Part shown: one piece after another, positions 34,179-45,564 of the stretch | Layout of the letters: each line of letters begins with the position of its first letter | How positions within the stretch are numbered: position 1 is the stretch's first letter | Assembly: GCA_028753945.1 (NCBI GenBank) | Contig: JAPNXP010000018.1 | Location: 62,001-126,000, forward strand | Source: Hexactinellida sp. DTS-2022 | Taxonomy: Eukaryota; Porifera; Hexactinellida | Direction of reading: 5' to 3' | DNA length: 64,000 nt | Notes under the pieces: generated by a model | What the model saw: the letters and a program-made list of their open reading frames with translations, nothing else | Told to the model about the DNA's origin: nothing | Database searches by the model: none | Translations under genes and position numbers: made by a program

Positions 34179-37100
34179 CTAGAATGATAGCTAGTTAGCT
34201 AGCTAGTTAGTTAGTTAGTTAGTTAGTTAGCTAGTTAGTTAGTTAGCTAGTTAGTTAGCTAGATAGTTAGTTAGTTAGATAGCTAGTTAGATAGTTAGCT
34301 AGTTAGCTAGCTAGTTAGTTAGCTACCTAGCTAGATAGCTAGCTAGTTAGTTAGCTAGTTAGCTAGCTAGTTAGCTAGCTAGTTAGCTAGCTAGTTAGTT
34401 AGCTGTATAACTACACAGGATTTTGCCGGAGCAGAAGTGCACTACGGTTGTGCACCAAATATTCGGTGGGCAGGTCAGGAGCCAGGTCACCTGTTGCAAC
34501 TGCAAGACTCGCTCCGACACCTTTGAGCCGATGCTGGATATTTCCCTGAACATCAAGAACTGCGGCAGTCTGGTTGACGCCCTCAGAAGGGCCACTCTGC
34601 CGGACACTCTCGATGGGAACAATTCGTACTTCTGTGAGAAGTGAGTTGTCCTAGTTACCGGTATTGACAATAGGTATTTGCTAAGGTGCTAATTCATGAA
34701 TTATTCGAGAATTACTAAAAATTTCGGAAGTGTCCGTAATTTTTTCAAAATAATTAGCTATGCTCTTATTTAGAAAACTTGAAATGTGTCAAATATTACA
34801 GCTGGTACTAAATGATCAATAATTTATCGTGAGCTCATTGAACAATCATAAATAAATATATTAATTCTTACCATTTTCAATGAATTTGGGAACTCAAGGT
34901 ATGTGTGCCACTGTTGGTACCCTAGTTACCTGTATTGACATAAGGTATGTGTGCCACTGTTGGTACCCTAGTTACCTGTATTGACATAAGGTATGTGTGC
35001 CACTGTTGGTACCCTAGTTACCTGTATTAACATGAGGTATGTGTGCAGGTGCAAGAAGAAAGGCCCCGCTCAGAAGATCCTCTCTATCCATGGTCCCCCG
35101 CGCATTCTGACTATTCACCTGAAGAGATTCTCGTTTGGGTCTCAGCTGGGAATTAAGCTGCAGACAAAAGTAGGATTTCCCTCCAATCTCAACATTAGAC
35201 TCTACATGACTGATAAACAGGTACCATGGATAATAGCACTGGGAAATGGGAATACAGTAGACTATATTAATAGGAACACCAGGGGACCGTCTTAATATGT
35301 TCGTATTAACCAGAGTCACTTGCATGCATTTGTATAGGTTAGGGGAATTAAACCTTGTACTCCTTAACCGATATAACGCTAGCAACAATACAGTAGAACA
35401 TACAGTAGACTCTGTTAATAGGAACACCAGGGGACGGTAAAATTGTGTTCGCTTTACCCGGAGTAAAAATTTGTTCGTAGAAATTTATTTGTGCGTATGT
35501 TCTACTATATCCGTTCATCCCTACTATTCCCTATAATATGCTTAACTACCGTATAATTATAACCCTGTGTATATTACCCTAGGGTCCCCCGGTGCCCTAC
35601 TCTCTGTACGCAGTGCTAATACACGCGGGACTCACATGCAGCTCTGGACACTACTACTGCTACGTATTGGGGCCTAACGGGACCTGGTACAAGATGAATG
35701 ATACGTATGTGGGGTCCATTAGCCTATCCATGGTACTCAACTCCGAGGCGTATATGCTGTTCTATAAACAGGAGGTTTGTTGTTGTTGTTGTTGTTGTTG
35801 TTTGTTTGTTGTTGTTGTTTGTTTGTTTGTTTGTTTGTTTGTTTGGTTGTTTGTTTGTTGTTTGTTTGTTGTTTGTTTGTTTGGTTGTTTGTTTTTTGTT
35901 TGTTACTGTTTATATTATTCTTTAGATAACACCACCACCTATTAAATCTAACCCATCTAATACACTAATTGTAGAAGGTATGGCATAGTTAGTTATTCAG
36001 ATATCTGTTTGTTTGTTTGTTTGTTTGTAGGTCTCGGGAATTCACAGCCTAGCCCCTTATCTAGGAACACTCAACAAAAATTTCCTCTCAATTCTAAGAA
36101 TAACTTTCCCTGTCCCCAATCTTCCCAATTAACCCCTGTGTCGACCAATAAGATTTCGTTCTTCCAGTGCCTACAGGAATCTTCTCCAACCACAAACACG
36201 TTACAACTGCTAAAAGAGAAAAACCTAAACATTATTAGTCCAAATTCTAAAAATAGAACAGATGAGCCCTCTGCAGAACTGGCCAATCAAACGCCGAATA
36301 AAGAGAACGTAGAATCCACCAATCAAACCCCTACCTGCATAGCAACCGTATTGTCCCAGAAGAATGAGACTATAAATAGCTACAAAGCCGGCACCAGTAA
36401 GCCGATCGCAGTTGTTACGCCGAAACAGCCCGAAACTCCACGGACGCACTCTAGCATTTCCAGCACAGCTGTCCACAAAAGCACCGCTTTCAAGTCCCCA
36501 ACCAACCAACTCAAGGGGACCTTCCAGACCCCAAATTTCTACAAGAACAAACGCAAACCGGAAGTAACACCTAGTCTGGACACGGACACTCTATTCGACA
36601 GAGTCACAGAGGCCAGGAAAGGCAAACCCACATTCCTGAGTCAGCTGACTCATTGCGAAACCGAAGATTCGGATGTGGAACTGACACCTAGTAAAAAGAG
36701 GAAAATCGACAGAGGAGAGGAAAGCCCTTCCAACCAAAGGGTAAACAGAGTGTCACCTATTCCAAACAACAACAACAACAACAAACAGGACAGACAAACA
36801 AACCCAAACCCATTGCAAATAGAAATTGTTAAGAGTACAGTTAAACCCGACAATTCTAATCCTACCAAAGAGCCACAAATTAACAAAAGCTTTTCCATAA
36901 CCGGAGTTAAGGGTGTCAAACCGACCGGTGTAATTACACCTCTTGACAACACCAGTCGAGACAGCAAACTGGAACTAACACCTGTGGAGACACAACAAAG
37001 TGAGACTACAGCTGGCAAGATAGAATCCCGTATACCCGAGAAGGAGCGTAAGAGCAAACACAAGTTTATACGCAAGTTATATCGGTGTACAGGAGTGACC

Positions 37101-37990
37101 AGGGATAAGTACATTGTCAAGGCGCTTAAGAGAGGAGTGTTCCTTTCCACTGGAGAGATAGAGAAACAGCTGGGAGACTATGCTGATAGTAGAAACTCCA
37201 AAAGTAGCAAATCTAGAAGGAAAACCAAAAAGAAGAGAGCTGCATCTCCTTCAGGTGAGAACCCTTTGTTTTCCCTGTTTTGTGGCGAAAAAAATCTTTT
37301 TTTTTTTTAGCCACCAAATTTTTGCCTTTGGTGGCTTAACTAATCCACCAAAATTGTGGATTACAGTAGAACCTCGTTAGTACGAACACCAACGGACGGT
37401 AAATTTTGTTCGTATTATCCGGAGTTTGTATTAACCGAGTAATACCCATTGAATAGCCATTGTAGGGACCTGATTTTGTGGAATTGTTTGTTCGTCTTAT
37501 CCGGAAATTCGTATTAACTATATTTAACTTTGTGAAGATAATATTTTTCGTTGCATTATTTGCAACAAGCTGCTCGTAAAAGAAAAAAAAGTGAGATGGT
37601 GACTTAATTAGCCACCAGCAAAATTTCATTTTGTAGAGCACTGAAAAAATTCCATTTTGTCGAGTACCCATTGTGGCACGAATAGTGGCACAGTGGTTTA
37701 ACACCTGACACAGTTCTGTTACAATTCTCTAGAAACTGGGGACTCTTCCCATTTCAGTGTTTTCGACGTCACTTCGAGTCCCGAGCCTGGCAAACCTACC
37801 CCAACTACCAAACTGCCAAATAGGAATTCTCACAATAAGAGCTCTCTCCACTCCTCTACTGATAACAGACATCACTCACATAAGGGCAGTGCTGTGTCCC
37901 GTAGACAAACTAACTGTGATACCTCGGATAACGGTAGTTACTTATTGATTGAGTTAGTTAGTTAGTTAGATAGTTAGTTAGTTAGCTAGC

Positions 37991-38025
<35 letters not shown>

Positions 38026-38854
38026 ATAGTTATTTATTTATTGAGTTATCTAGCTAGTTAGCTAGTTAGTTAGTTAGTTAGATAGTTGCTAGCTACAGTA
38101 GAACCTCGTTAATACGAACACCAACGGACGGTATGTGTTCGTTTTATCCAGAGTTCGTATTAACCGAGTAATACCCATTGAATAGGCATTGTAGGGACCT
38201 TATTTTGTGGAACTGTTTGTTCGTCTTATCCGGAAATTCGTATTAACCGTGTTCGTACTAACGAGGTTCTACTGTAGTTAGCTATTTATTTATTTATTTA
38301 TTCTCTAGTTAAGTCCTGGAAGAAGGGTCAGCAGTCTACGCTTAACTTTATGAAATGCGACGAAAAGGAACAATCGGATATGGAGCAGGACTTGGAGCTA
38401 GATAAAGGGAGGGTGAGTATTATAGTATTTATAGCATATATTAACTCCTAAGGAATTACTCGTTATATAGACCCAGTGCACTGTTCCAACTCCAATGATA
38501 GTTTGGTAAATGCCAAAGTTTCCTGGAAAATCCCAACATAGCATGTTTTCCCTTCGATCTAATTTAACTAACATATTTCGATAGATATTGTGGTTAATTG
38601 CAAATACAATAGGAACACCATGGGACCTCTAATATGTTCATAATTTGATTTGTTGTTATTATTGTTTAGGTCCTTAAGAATAGACGATTATTGTTGTTGT
38701 TATTGTTTAGGTCCTTAAAATGACATGATTATTGTTGTTGTTTGTGTTTATTGTTGTTGTTATTGTCTAGGTTCGCAAGAAGAGACGCCGACACCTCTCC
38801 CGGAAATCGCTCTCCTCTCAGTTTCAGGCTGAGTACGACAAAACTAACTGTTAG
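32356..38854 (+). CDS. USP36: Ubiquitin-specific protease, USP36/USP42 type
   Basis: C19 deubiquitinase; USP36 acts mainly in the nucleolus. Twelve exons chain in phase: 32356-32507, 32796-32887, 32937-33191, 33712-33928, 34419-34640, 35049-35220, 35583-35774, 35926-35977, 36031-37254, 37733-37933, 38309-38412, 38771-38854, giving 988 residues. Catalytic core: Cys139 (LYNIGNTCFMNSVLQCLTYT), His393 (CSSGHYYCYV), Asp410 (YKMNDTYV). Zn-binding pairs are CCNC and CEKC. EHTNSC..NGFCAMC and LTIHLKRFSF match USP36/42. The long C-terminal half is disordered and rich in Ser, Lys and Thr, with nuclear-signal-like KKRK and a final RKKRRRHLSRK, as expected for nucleolar retention. The upstream in-frame TGA at 32,341 supports this ATG. 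Introns hold several MITEs. Confidence 0.92.
33935..34408. repeat. TTAG / CTAG microsatellite in USP36 intron
   Basis: About 470 bp of TTAGTTAG, CTAG and ATAG units fill nearly the entire intron between USP36 exons 4 and 5. Confidence 0.95.
37300..37660. repeat. GCCACCAAA element interrupted by a MITE (USP36 intron 9)
   Basis: The outer repeat starts AGCCACCAAATTTTTGCC and ends GAGATGGTGACTTAATTAGCC...CATTTTGTAGAGCAC. An uninterrupted relative lies at about 44,590-44,855. Between ATTGTGGATTA and the distal half a TACAGTAGAACCTCGTTAGT MITE is inserted (about 37,362-37,520). Confidence 0.7.
38094..38276. repeat. Complete palindromic MITE, TACAGTAGAACCTCGTTAAT family
   Basis: Left TACAGTAGAACCTCGTTAAT and right TACTAACGAGGTTCTACTGTA, about 183 bp, in a USP36 intron full of TTAG repeats. 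Confidence 0.85.
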
Positions 38855-39433
38855 AACTTTTCTAGTTGATATTTATATTGCAATCCATGCACTAACACAC
38901 AGGTATTGGCAGATAGCAACCTCTGTGTGCATATGGAATGTGGCACTACAGACCTGCTATTCAGGAATGTTCCTTATAGAGAGGTGTTGAGGTCTTGTAT
39001 GTTGTTTCTCCGGTTAATAGAGCCACCGGTTAATAGATTTATCCGGTTAATCGGGTTAAAGTAACCTGGTCCCGAGGTGACTCTGTTAAGCGGAGTCGAC
39101 TGTATATACAAATACAGTAGAACCTCGTTAGTACGGTTAATACGAACACTATTTCAGTCCCCTTCAAAGCCTTTTCATTACATTGACATTAGTTAATTTG
39201 TATTCCCTTTTTTACGGCCCCCTGGTGTTCCTACTAACGAGGGTCCCTGTACATTACTATATAACCAGTCTTATAAATCAAACCAGTCTTGTAAATTATA
39301 TCAAATCTTTCAAATTTTGATTTGATTTGAATCCTCAAATGATTTGATTTGATTTGATTTGAGAAAAAATACATTATTTATTTACAACCCTGTTAATAAT
39401 ATTAACCACATACCATACCCGTTGGCTAGCGAC
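38855..39433. other. Intergenic region between USP36 and the beta-trefoil gene
   Basis: A GTTAATAGAGCC / CCGGTTAATAG repeat lies near 39,010-39,100, and a MITE copy (TACAGTAGAACCTCGTTAGT...) at 39,113-39,253. A TTTGATTTGATTTGA microsatellite lies at about 39,315-39,362. No gene is seen. Confidence 0.6.
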
Positions 39434-40709
39434 ATGGGACAGTCTAACACCTCTCTATCCGGCCTGGGTAAGGACCTCGATTCGGCCCTCAAATCCGGAG
39501 AGGCCCAGTTCTCGCAGCTTACCACTCCCTCCAACCCTCTGCTTTGTTTCCAGACCGGGCGTCGCGTGGCCCTGCAGAGCAAAACCTCCGGAAAGTACCT
39601 GCGCTGTCTGCCGGACGGAACTCTGGATTCGCTAGGTGTGCTAGACGCGTATGGGAACTTTACTGTTAACAGCATCGGACCGAATAGATTCACTGTTAGA
39701 AACTGTGGGTACAGTACTCAGTACATATCCATTGCAGGTTAGTAGTAAGTATTTGATGTATGGTTGTTGTTGTTTGTTTATTTTTGTTTGTTTGTTTGTT
39801 TGTTTATTGTTTATTTTTGTTTGTTTGTTTGTTTGTTTGTTTGTTAATTACTTTTTTATTTGTTAATTACTTTGTTTATTTGTCAGTTATTCAGTTTGCT
39901 TGTTTGTTTGTTTGTTTGTTTGATCATTAGTTTGTTAGTTAGTTTGTTTGTCAGTCTGTTTATTAGTTTGTTTGTTTACTGTTTATTGTTCATTAGTGTG
40001 TTTGTTTATTGTTCATTAGTATGTTTGTTTATTATTGTATATTAGTGAGTTTATATCCTATTTCCTGTTTACTCCTTACTCCTCTCTCCTCTAGGGGGCA
40101 TATTGACCTGTAGAGGGACGGGGGGCCCTGACTGTGAGTTCTCTGCTTCACTCACCACAGACGGCTATATTGTATTCGAGGCCATTGCTAACCCGGGGCA
40201 CCACATAGGGACCCTGAATACCGGAGCCATAACCAATCCAGCCCAGACTCTAAAGGTACCATGGACACTCCCTAGTACCGTAATGCCGTATTTAGCTATA
40301 CAGTAGTGTGCATGCAAGGAATAACAGTTTTAACATAAGTACACAAAGTACAAGTATTTGTGTTTCATAGTATAGATAGAGAGTATACTACTGTGGTGTT
40401 CGCCTAATAGCAATTGCTATACGTAATTGCAATATTGCTCTATTAACAAGTTATTTTAAGTCCCCAGCGACTTAAAATAAAGCAATCAAGGAATTATCCA
40501 GGAGTGCGAGACGCCTTTTTGGAGTATGATTTTTGGAAAATTTGAATTTAGGACGCGAAAATTTGGAATCCTCTCCTATACCACAACATTAATTTGTGAT
40601 TTAGGCGTATGAAAATTGGGTCACAAGAGGTTTATGAACAAATGGCCGTATAAAAAAGTTTTTCATATTAAGCAGACGAAAAATTGTTCACAATAAGTAG
40701 CCTGACTGT

Positions 40710-40749
<40 letters not shown>

Positions 40750-42245
40750 GTATTTACAATACACACATGTATGTAGGAGCACCTGGCTGCGCACTTCAAG
40801 CCGCTGCAGACTAACACAGCTGACACAGCAGTTAAGGAGGCCAGCAGCAGTCTGCAGAAAGGCGTTAACGAGGCCGTCTCATCCGGGAACCAACTGGAGG
40901 CTCTGCAGAATGGTAATACGACATATCTATATACAGTAGAGTATAGTGATAGTATAGGTATAGTAGGGAGTCTTATAGTATCCGCTTATAGCGATACGTA
41001 TTATAGGGAATATTAGTTTAGTTCGTTCGTTCGTTCGTTAGTTAGTTTTACAACTAATATTAGTTTTTTGCTAAAACATTAGACTGTTAATAGGAACACC
41101 AGGGGACAGTTAAAATGTATTCTTATTTTTCCGGAATTCGTAGTCACTTGCATGCATTTGGTTAAGAATTTAACTTTGTACTGTTTCCCTTATCCGTGTT
41201 CCTATTAACAGAGTCTACTGTAGTTCCTATTAACAGAGTCTACTGTATAATTAATTAAATAGGAATATGTTTACTACAATTCAAGAGTATAATAGAGTAC
41301 CATTACTACCTCCCACATTCCTTAGGTAACATAGTGCTGCTAGAGAGCAGATGCAGCAAGAAGTGCCTACAGATTAGACCCGACGGAATAATAGACTCGT
41401 TAGGCCTAGCGGAGCCATCTTCCGAGTACACCGTGTTCGTAACACAGTCCGCTACGGAACAGCTGTGCTCCTTCTCACGTAAACAGGACCCAGGGGTACA
41501 TATCTCCGTACTAAAGGGGGCCCTGGTCCCGGCCAGTGGACCCATAGACCCCTCCACACAATTCAGGGTACATTTGGTGCCAACTAACTTCGTGGCACTT
41601 GAGAGCGTGGCGGAACCAGGACATTTCATCGGTCAGTTATGTAGCCAGATACCGTTTGAAACAAGGAATATCCAGGAGCGCGAGACGCTCCTTTTGGAGC
41701 ATAATTTCCATTTCCCAGTTAAAGTAAAACCGGAAGTTAATTCACTTTCAATCAAATTGAAAGCGAAAATGGGATTTTTCTATTTACCTTCTACCCCTAT
41801 GCATCAGAGGATAACTATTAAACGAATTTAACTTAACTTAACTTAATTAACAACACTGGCACTGTAGCATTAGGTTCCGTATCAATAGAGAGTTTTAAGA
41901 GAATCCTTATATAGAGCTGAGCTCTAGTAGAGTTCAGATTTGTTCCCATACTAAAAACCCAGGCTTACTTTCTAAAGGTCAATTTCAAACTCTGGGAAAA
42001 ACTGACCTTTCTCAGTGCCTGAATACACATACTGAAAAACTGAACTCTACTAGAGCTGAGCTCTATATAAGTTATTTGGAGTTTTAAATACTTGCTATTA
42101 TTGTATTAACAGCCTTATGTTTCGTATGAATATATTTGTGTGTTTAGGGAGTCTCCCTGACGGCTCTGCCACGGACCCTGCCCAGACCACAGCTCAACAG
42201 GAAGCTTCTCACTTTTGTGTTAAGCACCAGAGGCTGTACCTATAG
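39434..42245 (+). CDS. Protein with two FGF-like beta-trefoil repeats and myristoylation-type N-terminus
   Basis: Five exons chain in phase: 39434-39737, 40095-40255, 40777-40912, 41326-41631, 42148-42245, giving 334 residues. Two similar halves follow each other. Half 1: VALQSKTSGKYLRCLPDGTLD, FTVRNCGYSTQYISI, ANPGHHIGTLNTG, LAAHFKPL. Half 2: VLLESRCSKKCLQIRPDGIID, VHISVLKG, AEPGHFIG, ASHFCVK. The LRxLPDGTxD strand-turn and the AAHF.P end recall FGF/FHF beta-trefoils. There is no signal peptide. The protein starts MGQSNTSLSG, with Gly2 and Thr6 fitting N-myristoylation, so a membrane-attached cytosolic protein is likely. A ricin- or fascin-like trefoil is the alternative. An upstream in-frame ATG at 39,359 would add 25 residues and abolish the acylation signal. 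Confidence 0.75.
40470..40750. repeat. Repeat fragments in beta-trefoil gene intron
   Basis: A minus-oriented copy of the AATACGCTCC / GGATTCCAAATTTTCGC family lies at about 40,480-40,620. It is followed by the right part of a TACAGTCAGGTCTGC-type MITE (to about 40,710) and a CAA microsatellite (40,709-40,750). Confidence 0.6.
41909..42069. repeat. Palindromic MITE, ATAGAGCTGAGCTCTAGTAG family
   Basis: Left ATATAGAGCTGAGCTCTAGTAGAG and right CTCTACTAGAGCTGAGCTCTATAT form a 28-bp inverted repeat around a non-coding core. It lies in the last intron of the beta-trefoil gene. Only one copy is seen here. Confidence 0.8.
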
Positions 42246-42825
42246 CTATTCACAGGTTTTCTCAGAGTAGAGTAGTATTTAGCTACAAGATTTGATAACT
42301 AACTCTAGACAGTGAAGTAATTGTAATTTGATTGTCCCCCTTTTTATTATATTGTACATTCTTGAGTCTATCTCCATGGATACACTAGGTGGCAATAGGC
42401 ATTCGTGACTGTGCAAATATTGCCCTAGTACATATAGGTACCCATTTAAACTAATTATAGTAATTATAGAGTCCCAAGGAGCTCGAATTACCAAGTTGCA
42501 CTCAAATAGAGTAGAACCTCGTTAATACGAACACTATTTCAGTCCCCTTCAAAGCCTTTTCAATACAAATGATATTGGTTGATACGAATTCCGGATAAGG
42601 AGACCGCATTTTGACAGTCCCCTGGTGTTCATACTAACGAGGTTCTACTGTAGTAAAAACTATAGTCAAATACATCCTCATAAAATGTTTTTTCAAAAAC
42701 TTATTTTTCAAAATATTAGGTTAAATTTGATACATAACTTAATCCAAAACGTATATTTTGAAACAATTAACGTAGTTGTTAATAATACAGTACGTATAGA
42801 TAATTCCTATTTACTAATGTTTAAA
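42246..42825. other. Intergenic region with a MITE
   Basis: Contains a MITE copy at about 42,507-42,653 (TAGAGTAGAACCTCGTTAAT...TAACGAGGTTCTACTGTA), otherwise AT-rich. It separates the convergent beta-trefoil gene and the first MGC..SK family gene. Confidence 0.6.
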
Positions 42826-44048
42826 TTACACTTCATGACCAGGAACATCTTTCATGTCTAGTTTCAATGCGACTCTATTCATCTTGACTTGCCCTTCCAG
42901 AATCCTAGGTCTTTCCTCTCCAAAATCATAGAACCAATAGAGACTGTTTTTATCACCAGGAGATGGTATTGCTACAGAGAAATCATTTGGTGGTCCTTTC
43001 ATTTCCCACTTGAATTCATCCCCTAAAGAGTAAATACAGTAGAGACCGCTTAATCGGAGAACTGATAGACGTGACAAATCTATTAAGCGGCTTCCACTGC
43101 AAATCTATAACTTGTATTCTAAATTAACCTACACAGTACACACAATTTACAAATAGAAAAATCTAAAATTGTATCTGTGCCGACAGAATATTATTTTGGA
43201 AGGCACTACATTTTGTTATTTGGGTTGTTCATTGTGCCTCCATAATAACTGCTGCCTGCACTTAATCTGTTCAAATAGGTGCTAAATACATTTTACTTCT
43301 AATCTGTGATTGAATTTAAACTAATTAACTGTACTTTGATAAAACTATTTCTTTCCCTTACCCTTCAAATCTGCAAAACTATCCCTGAGCACTTTTACTA
43401 CCGCTGCCACTGGCTTGGGATCCATTAGAGCTTCTGTGATGTCCTTAGGATCTTCACAAGGAACTATAGTTCCACTGGTCATATTAGCTGGGTGGTACGG
43501 TGCCGTTATTACATCTTGGGGTTTTTTCGGCACTGGTACTTGCAATTTATAGACAAATTTACGTAAACCTCTATACCTTCCAAAATACAGTGTATAATAG
43601 GGTCGTTCTTTCCCAACTATTAGTGTTTTTCCTGTCTGATCTGGGCTTACACTATAATCTTGATATCCTGCAACCTTTATAATCTGGTAGTCTAAAAAAG
43701 AAATATATTTTACAAACCAATGAGGGTTAGTTTGTCAAAATTCATTGTGGAACTGGTTAAAAAAATTTGGATAGAAAGGTTCTGTCACCTTTTGAGATGG
43801 AAAATGTGAATATGCAAACAAACAAACAAACCTAATGTTCAACTTAACTCACCTCCAGAAGAATATCTGTACTTATAGGGAGCATCAAATATATCTAGGG
43901 CTTGTCGGACTATCTCATTGTCTGTTTGTTTGTCTGTTGAACTCCCGTTAGGAACAGTACCATCTCCTATCTCATTTCCTGTTAGTTCAGTCGGTTCCTC
44001 CCTATTAACTGCCTTTTTGCTCCTAACTTTAGAATGACGACAACCCAT
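42826..44048 (-). CDS. MGCRHSK family protein, copy 1 (dual-acylation start, unknown domain)
   Basis: Three exons on the minus strand: 44048-43853, 43691-43362, 43022-42826, giving 240 residues. I do not recognise the domain. The start MGCRHSKVRSKK has Gly2 (myristate), Cys3 (palmitate), Ser6 and a basic run, like the SH4 region of Src-family kinases, so membrane anchoring is likely. The middle exon has YSVSPDQTGKTLIVG, KFVYKLQVPVP, VITAPYHPANM, GTIVPCEDPKDITEAL and MDPKPVAAVVKVL. The last exon has FKWEMKGPPNDFSVAIPSP, SLYWFYDFGEERP and RVALKLDMKD. The same phases and blocks recur in copies 2 and 4, and without introns in copy 3. No transmembrane segment or signal peptide is seen. Confidence 0.8.
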
Positions 44049-45564
44049 TATAAGCAGACCTGTGTGCAGTTATACTGTTTCCTACTATATATACTATATA
44101 CATACTATAGTGGTATGTATTATATGTGTGACTAAATAAGTGCTCAGGTTACAGTACCTTAAAACTGCAAGGCGACCAAAAAATTCCCACAAATTTCCCC
44201 TTAAATTTTATCATAAACTATTAATTTTGACATTAACTTCTCTTTAACTTTCCATGAACTTTTGAGGTTTTCGCATGAACTTGGTGAGTACATCATTTGG
44301 CAACACTTTTCTAGTTAGCCCCCTATCCAAAAGAAATAAATTATTAAGCAGATAATTTTGATTTAGAAATCAATAGGCCTTGTTGCTATTCCACTTACAA
44401 ATATGTCCCAAATTCATCTTTCTAGACCGTATGGTCTTCCAATTTATTCCGGACAAACACACACAATGACAGATGTTTTACAAAATTCATATAGATAATC
44501 AATTTGAACTATACTAAATCTATTAGTACAAGTTATAACAGAATACTATTAATTTATTTATCATAGTTAGGTGTTTTGTTGAAATGCTTCTTAAGCCACC
44601 AAAATTTTATAAAAATTTGTAAAAAAAAATTGGTTTTGCCTTTTAACTAATCCACCAAAATTGTGGATTATTTGACTTTGTGCAGATTATATTTTTCTTT
44701 ACATTATTTGTTATTAATATTAGTGTTGTTTTACGGCATCAGAAGTTTGTTAAGCCATCAGTGGTTTGTTAAACCGACCAGTGTTTATTATTTAGCCACC
44801 AGAAAAAGTGAGATGGTGGCTTAATTAGCAACCACCAAAATTTCATTTTGTCGAGCACTTAGCAAGGCTGGATTCGGTTAACCGGCTAACCGGTTAACCG
44901 TTGCTGACATCGGTTAACGGTTAGAGATTTTATTAACCAGTTAGCCGGTCTGTTGAATATCAGCAGAGTTATTTGAAAATTAATGCATAAAGTAATAAAA
45001 ATCATCAATATTTAGTCCTAAATCCATTTCTCATCACCACCTAATAAATTTTCTTAGACACATTGATTTAAATTTACCTAAAGCACGAAACATATCAATT
45101 GATATACTTATGCGGTTATACTTTATACAGCTGAGTCTTATTCTGAAGTATAATCAAATTTTTTTAAAAGATTTAATGTATTGAGTAGGACGGGCAGTTA
45201 ACCGGTTAACCGTGGCGAGAAATCGAATTGTAACCGTAGCCTCAGATCGGTTAACCAACCCCACCCTTGCACTGAGTCACACTGTGGGACTGTAGAGTAG
45301 ATTTCATGTTTAGCTTCAATTGGTTTCCATTCGTATTGTCAATATTATATTCCCTTTATTACATTTGTCATTTCCTTCCAATAAAGTTTCTTGTTAGTTG
45401 TTCTTGTTGTTAAACTGAAATCATTGTCGGGCCAATGTGCATACCTCGTAAATTTATCATCTAAAAGAGTATATAAAGCATAACTTCTTAAATTGACTAA
45501 TATATTTATTCTATAACTTCTATTGTTATTTACGTGTACATATTTATTTACTAATGTTTATATA
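44049..45564. other. Intergenic region with two non-autonomous elements
   Basis: About 44,590-44,855 is an uninterrupted GCCACCAAA...GGTGGCTTAATTAGC element. About 44,874-45,262 is a GGTTAACCGG-rich element with ends CAAGGCTGGATTCGGTTAACC and GGTTAACCAACCCCACCCTT. It is flanked by GCACTTAG and GCACTGAG, which may be an 8-bp target duplication with one change. No gene is seen. Confidence 0.6.

Noticed and set aside
33940-34410. Possible CRISPR-like or satellite array
   Set aside because: Simple TTAG/CTAG microsatellite without unique spacers.
36071-37150. Minus-strand open frames within the long USP36 exon
   Set aside because: Shadow frames of the plus-strand coding exon, rich in Leu and Ser as expected from its antisense.
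39359-39433. Upstream in-frame start for the beta-trefoil gene
   Set aside because: It overlaps a TTTGATTTGA repeat and AT-rich non-coding text. The ATG at 39,434 gives a myristoylation consensus and starts the recognisable protein.
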